From Acinetobacter brisouisimilis (lineage in GTDB: Bacteria > Pseudomonadota > Gammaproteobacteria > Pseudomonadales > Moraxellaceae), in assembly GCF_000368265.1 (NCBI RefSeq), contig NZ_KB851219.1, positions 1,185,870 through 1,249,869 of the forward strand: a stretch of 64,000 bases of DNA, read 5' to 3'. Positions 58,321 through 64,000 of this stretch are shown piece after piece. The notes under the pieces are model-generated. The model saw only the letters and a program-made list of their open reading frames with translations, did no database searches and had not been told where the DNA came from. The translations under genes were made by a program, and so were the position numbers. Position 1 is the stretch's first letter. Every line of letters begins with the position of its first letter.

Positions 58321-58895
58321 TACAACCGTATTTTATCGGATGATTCTCACAAGAAATCAATCTCATTTTTTAAATATCACACATAAAAAAACACCATCGG
58401 TAAAGATGGCGTTGGAAAACTGATATAATCTTAAAATATATTTTATATATATGTTAAATTGTATTAATATTTTAATTTCAAATATATTTTCAATAAAATA
58501 TCCATAGACATAAAAGTAGCATGGGTTTTTTATAAAAACAATACAACTTAATAATAAACTTAAGATAACACATACTAAATTTTATATTTTAGCACCTAAA
58601 ATAATCTTGTATCAGAACCAAATATTAAAAACAAAGTATTGATATTAAATAATATTATAAAAAATAAAAGTTAAGACTAATCATCAAAATAACACTTTTC
58701 AATATATTTGTAACAAAAAAATATCCTTGTTTGCTTCGTATTAATAAATACCATCACAATATTATTTATCTTTATAAAAATGCTAAAAAATCAAATCATT
58801 AACTACAAAAACACAATACAATGCACATAAATTATTACAGATAACAATATAATCACACTCTTCCTAATATTTTATTATTTTTATTTATTTCATAA
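58321..58895. other. Very AT-rich intergenic region with an isolated terminator
   Basis: No credible gene is present on either strand. A minus-strand terminator ACGCCATC-TTTACC-GATGGTGT plus a T-run lies at 58384-58411 with nothing annotated upstream that it could end, apart from this AT-rich stretch. The region may hold a small RNA or be a nucleoid-protein binding domain. Confidence 0.5.
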
Positions 58896-58922
58896 AAAAG
58901 CCCACCAAAGTGAGCTTTTTTA
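58896..58922. terminator. proB terminator
   Basis: AAAAAAGC-CCAC...GTGA-GCTTTTTT hairpin immediately after the proB stop (minus strand), with Ts on both sides. Confidence 0.78.
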
Positions 58923-58937
58923 AAACAGCAAAATTAA

Positions 58938-60071
58938 TTAATAGATTGCCATATGGTTACGATGAATCATTTCCAAAGAACGTGCTTCACCCAGAACTTG
59001 AAAAACCTTATCCGATGCTAGGCCTTTGACAATATCTGCAGAACGAGAACTAAAATTCACACGACCTACAGCAACACGCTGCCCATTCGTATCGACGCAT
59101 TCAACCACATCACCACGGTCGAAATGCCCTTCGATAGCTTTAACACCTACAGGCAACAAACTACGATGTTTTTTCTTAATCGCTTCTATCGCGCCATCAT
59201 CAATCACTAGACGGCCTGCGGTTTGTAGATGTGCCGCAAGCCATTGTTGATGAGCGGTCATGCGGTCATTGTCTGTCACAAACAATGTTCCCAACATTTC
59301 ACCAGACATAAGGCGCGACAACACCAGATCACTGTCACCACTTGCAATCAGCGTTGGACAACCTGATTTTGCTGCTAAACGTGCTGCACGAACTTTGGTG
59401 ACCATACCACCACGCCCAAGCAAACCACCACCACCTGCCATTTCAAACAAGCTGTCGTCTAACGCACGGACGCTCGAGAGCAACTTAGCATTTGGATTGG
59501 AACGAGGATCTGCATCGAACATGCCTTGCTGATCTGTCAAGATAATCAATAAATCAGCATGCACCTGACCTGCAACCATAGCGGCCAAAGTATCGTTATC
59601 ACCAAAACGGATTTCATCGGTAGATACCGTGTCATTTTCATTAATGACTGGAATCACGCGCCATTCGATCAAGTGTTGCAATGCATCACATGAGTTTAGA
59701 TAACGACGGCGATCTGCCAAATCATCATGAGTCAATAACACCTGTGCCGTCTGAATGTGGTGTTTTTCAAGAACACTTGACCAAGTCTGAATCAAACCCA
59801 TCTGCCCAATAGCAGCGCAGGCTTGTAGACTTGGCAAATCTGTGGGTCGTGCGGCAAGTTTCATGCGTACCATGCCTTCTGCTACAGCACCAGATGAAAC
59901 CAGAATGATTTCATGCCCAGAACGATGCAAATCGGCAATTTGACTTGCCCAATGAGAAATTGCATCGAGGTCCAAGCCCTGACCATTTGCTGTAAGTAAA
60001 GAAGAGCCGATTTTCACAACGATACGTTTACAGCCAGTTAGCTGACGTTGCCCATTCACCACTTCAATCAT
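58938..60071 (-). CDS. proB: Glutamate 5-kinase with PUA domain
   Basis: ProB phosphorylates glutamate in the first step of proline synthesis. The 377 residues begin with the kinase domain ([51 protein letters not shown]) and end with a PUA domain ([20 protein letters not shown]). GAGGA precedes the ATG. It lies 17 bp after cgtA on the same strand; proA is not in the window. Confidence 0.96.
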   Translation of the reverse strand: MIEVVNGQRQLTGCKRIVVKIGSSLLTANGQGLDLDAISHWASQIADLHRSGHEIILVSSGAVAEGMVRMKLAARPTDLPSLQACAAIGQMGLIQTWSSVLEKHHIQTAQVLLTHDDLADRRRYLNSCDALQHLIEWRVIPVINENDTVSTDEIRFGDNDTLAAMVAGQVHADLLIILTDQQGMFDADPRSNPNAKLLSSVRALDDSLFEMAGGGGLLGRGGMVTKVRAARLAAKSGCPTLIASGDSDLVLSRLMSGEMLGTLFVTDNDRMTAHQQWLAAHLQTAGRLVIDDGAIEAIKKKHRSLLPVGVKAIEGHFDRGDVVECVDTNGQRVAVGRVNFSSRSADIVKGLASDKVFQVLGEARSLEMIHRNHMAIY

Positions 60072-60088
60072 TATGTCCTCAGTCGTAC

Positions 60089-61684
<1,596 letters not shown>

Positions 61685-63142
61685 TTATGCTTGAGTTGTA
61701 CTTGGAACTTTAGGGTAGCTAATACCACTCATTTGTTCAGCAATACGTAACACTTGGCAACTATAACCCACTTCGTTGTCATACCATACATAAGCAGTTA
61801 AACGGTTGCCAGAAACGATTGTTGCTTGCGCATCAAAAATACCTGCGCTGCGTGAACCGATAAAGTCGCTTGAAACCACTTCAGTCGAGTTGGTATAACC
61901 AATTTGACCTTGTAAGTTTGAATTGATGGAAATTTGGCGAACATATTCGTTCACTTCGTCACGATCAATTTCTTTATCTAATGTCAAGTTCAAGATTGCT
62001 AAAGATACGTTTGGTGTTGGAACGCGTACTGAGTTACCAGTCAACTTACCTTTCAATGCAGGCAATGCTTTCGCAACTGCTTTTGCTGCACCTGTTTCAG
62101 TAATAACCATGTTCAGCGTCGCAGCACGACCGCGGCGATCTGCTTTATGATAGTTATCAATCAGGTTTTGGTCATTGGTAAATGAGTGAACAGTTTCAAC
62201 ATGACCATTAAGAACTTTATATTTGTCGTCTAATACTTTCAACAACGGCGTGATCGCATTAGTTGTACAGCTTGCAGCAGAGATGATTTTGTCTTCATCT
62301 AGGATGTCTGCTTGGTTTACACCAAACACCACGTTTTTCATCTCGCCTTTACTTGGTGCAGTCAATACAACACGTGCAACACCTGCACATTTCAAGTGTT
62401 GAGCAAGACCTTCTGCATCACGCCATTTACCTGTATTGTCAATTAACAATGCATTTTCAATACCGTATTGTGTGTAATCAACTTCTGCTGGGTTAGATGC
62501 ATAAATTACTTTAATGAAGTTACCATTGGCAATAATTGCTTCGTTTTCTTCATCAACTGAAATTGTGCCAGCAAAAGAACCGTGAATTGAATCACGACGC
62601 AACAAAGATGCACGTTTTGCTAAATCACCATCTGAAGTTTTACGTACAACAATCGCTTTTAGGCTTAAACCACGACCAATACCAGTTTGTTCGATGATTA
62701 AGCGTGCCAAGATACGACCAATGCGACCAAAACCATAAAGAACAACATCTTTAGGTTCAACTTCAGTAGCACGGTTTTGAATTGCCTGTACAGCATTTGC
62801 AACAAAGGCGTCTACATCACCACCTTTTTCTTTGTATTCTACAGCGAGTTTACCAAGATCAACTTCGGCAGAACCAATATTGTCGATTTTTGCTAATGCT
62901 TCTAAAATCGGGAAAGTATTAACAACAGACAATTCAACATCTACAATACGAGTACGACGATGTGCTTTTAAAATCTGAATCACTGAACGGTTAACTAAAG
63001 CGCGACCATATACAGAAGTGACGATGTTTTTTTCACGGTACAATTGACCGATTAAAACAATCATTTTTTCTGCGATTTCTTCGCGGTTCTTCCAGCGACC
63101 CTGATGTTCTGCATGTAGAGCGACAATCGTTTCTTTGCTCAC
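61685..63142 (-). CDS. gap: Glyceraldehyde-3-phosphate dehydrogenase, long form
   Basis: This NAD(P)-dependent GAPDH has catalytic Cys in SAASCTTNAITP and the nucleotide-binding GFGRIGRILARL. It differs from the classical 330-residue enzyme by an N-terminal extension of about 130 residues before GFGRIGR (MSKETIVALHAEHQGRWKNR...), as found in a subgroup of gammaproteobacterial enzymes. GTG 63142 follows GAGGA. A gluconeogenic role is likely in a bacterium without full glycolysis, but this is inferred. Confidence 0.93.
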   Translation of the reverse strand: MSKETIVALHAEHQGRWKNREEIAEKMIVLIGQLYREKNIVTSVYGRALVNRSVIQILKAHRRTRIVDVELSVVNTFPILEALAKIDNIGSAEVDLGKLAVEYKEKGGDVDAFVANAVQAIQNRATEVEPKDVVLYGFGRIGRILARLIIEQTGIGRGLSLKAIVVRKTSDGDLAKRASLLRRDSIHGSFAGTISVDEENEAIIANGNFIKVIYASNPAEVDYTQYGIENALLIDNTGKWRDAEGLAQHLKCAGVARVVLTAPSKGEMKNVVFGVNQADILDEDKIISAASCTTNAITPLLKVLDDKYKVLNGHVETVHSFTNDQNLIDNYHKADRRGRAATLNMVITETGAAKAVAKALPALKGKLTGNSVRVPTPNVSLAILNLTLDKEIDRDEVNEYVRQISINSNLQGQIGYTNSTEVVSSDFIGSRSAGIFDAQATIVSGNRLTAYVWYDNEVGYSCQVLRIAEQMSGISYPKVPSTTQA

Positions 63143-63218
63143 AAGTACGTCCTCAAATTATAGAAGTGTTTATCGCGGATAATTTTAAAGGAAAACTGAG
63201 CAAGTTTAAATTAAAATA

Positions 63219-63253
63219 ACGATAGTATTATCATAAAAAGATTATACTATCGT
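63219..63253. promoter_or_regulatory. Inverted repeat upstream of the GAPDH gene
   Basis: ACGATAGTAT (63219-63228) and ATACTATCGT (63244-63253) are perfect 10-bp arms 15 bp apart, about 77 bp before the GTG. The layout suits a two-site operator for a dimeric regulator or a leader stem-loop. Confidence 0.55.
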
Positions 63254-63325
63254 CATATTCATAAAAAAATATTATATATTTACAAAAAAAATGAATATAA
63301 AACTCATCTAATTAGTTGAATTTAA

Positions 63326-64000
63326 TTATTTTTCTCGATTACTTCCAACACGTTCAGAGAATTTTTCAATATTGGTAATCAATGCATACCGTTTACGCTG
63401 TTGCAAGTAAATATGCCACATTCCTTCCAAAACTAAAATACCAACAGCACACCAAATTGGAATATAAGTAAACCATTCTTCTGCATGGATCTTCTCTCCT
63501 AAAATGACAGCAGAAATGGCTAAAAGCACAGGTTCAAGATAACTAAGCAACCCAAATAACACCATAGGCAAATAACGGCTTGCCAAAATATAGCTTCCAA
63601 GACCTATCGCACTCAAGATTCCCAAACCAATGATTGCAGCAATTAAATGGGGCTGCTCAAGAAATGTGCCCCAAGGTAAAGTCCATGTCTGCACAAAATA
63701 AATCGCGATAGGCAACATAAGCATGTTGTCCCACCAAAAACCACCCAGATGGTCGGTTTTAATAACTTTGCGTAAAAAGAAATAGGCTGAATAACCCAAG
63801 GCGACCAACAAGGTTTCCCATGGAATACTACCAACACGCCAAAATTCATGTGCTACACCCAGTACAGCACATAAAACAGCAATTTTTTGAAACCAAGACA
63901 GCTTTTCTTTGTAAAAAATACTACCAACCGAAACCAAGACTAAAGGCAATAAAAAATAACCCAAAGACACCTGCATGCCTCGCCCATGCATCGGCGCCCA
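63326..64000 (-). CDS. rarD: RarD-type EamA transporter (5' end outside window)
   Basis: The 225 codons present cover the C-terminal part of a DMT-superfamily permease. The segment WAPMHGRGMQVSLGYFLLPL followed by VLVSVGSIFYKEKLS is characteristic of RarD (W...HGR...ASLGYF..PL). Six to seven membrane helices follow, with the second EamA half ending YIPIWCAVGILVLEGM. The frame is open at base 64000. The exported substrate is unknown. Confidence 0.9.
   Translation of the reverse strand, partial: WAPMHGRGMQVSLGYFLLPLVLVSVGSIFYKEKLSWFQKIAVLCAVLGVAHEFWRVGSIPWETLLVALGYSAYFFLRKVIKTDHLGGFWWDNMLMLPIAIYFVQTWTLPWGTFLEQPHLIAAIIGLGILSAIGLGSYILASRYLPMVLFGLLSYLEPVLLAISAVILGEKIHAEEWFTYIPIWCAVGILVLEGMWHIYLQQRKRYALITNIEKFSERVGSNREK

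Noticed and set aside
58441-58880. A CRISPR array or tandem repeat in the AT-rich region
   Set aside because: The sequence is low-complexity but shows no regular repeat-spacer unit.

Overview
The window is a stretch of Acinetobacter-type chromosome (Moraxellaceae; species not resolved) carrying one apparently complete lambdoid/HK97-like siphovirus prophage of about 37.8 kb. The assignment rests on an AT-rich gammaproteobacterial gene set (mutL-tsaE, metR/metE, tkt, metK, fxsA, ruvC, nnr/queG, bioB, proB, cgtA, an N-terminally extended GAPDH, rarD), on family resemblances and on IS5-type remnants. It is not based on a database search.

Layout. Positions 1-2278 hold mutL (cut by the window edge) and tsaE on the minus strand. 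At 2365 lies the original 5' end of an RluA-family pseudouridine synthase gene, interrupted at an 18-bp sequence (2385-2402) that recurs at 40156-40173 inside the intact-looking copy of that gene (40103-41038). These two copies are read as attL and attR: the phage integrated into the 5' end of the gene and supplied a new promoter, start codon and N-terminus. Inside the element, from left to right, are: an accessory gene (2769), lysis genes (lysozyme and holins, 3.5-4.6 kb), tail tip and fibre genes (4.7-10.9 kb), tape measure (11.2-15.3 kb), a C4 antisense RNA/antirepressor/two-lipoprotein cassette (15.4-17.5 kb), tail chaperones with a programmed -1 frameshift (17.6-18.3 kb), head-tail and head genes (18.4-24.3 kb), terminase (24.9-27.0 kb), two HNH-type genes, a repeat-rich probable replication origin (29.1-29.4 kb) beside a P4-like primase/helicase pair, a CII-like and a Cro-like gene, then a divergent CI-type repressor (33.1 kb) and a rightward operon ending in a PrtN-like gene (33.8-35.4 kb). 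From 35.4 to 38.9 kb is a scarred region of immunity-like genes and IS fragments, followed by the integrase (38.8-40.0 kb). From 40.1 kb to the end is ordinary host chromosome.

How it works together. CI is expected to bind four CTAAG-N4-CTTAG palindromes, two in the cro-cI gap and two in front of the rightward operon, so both early operons would be derepressed together by RecA-triggered CI self-cleavage. A second, P1/P7-like immunity layer is present: a short C4 RNA with two 10-nt antisense segments matches the leader of the antirepressor gene. The late transcript carries an intrinsic-terminator-like hairpin just upstream of at least eight start codons, which implies antitermination or a role in RNA processing.

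No tRNA, rRNA or CRISPR array was seen. Genes too short for routine calling were read by eye at 11013-11192, 20471-20614, 22160-22336, 27082-27255, 34834-34923 and 52253-52432. Starts were moved to internal ATG codons wherever a Shine-Dalgarno sequence or a stop/start overlap supported that.
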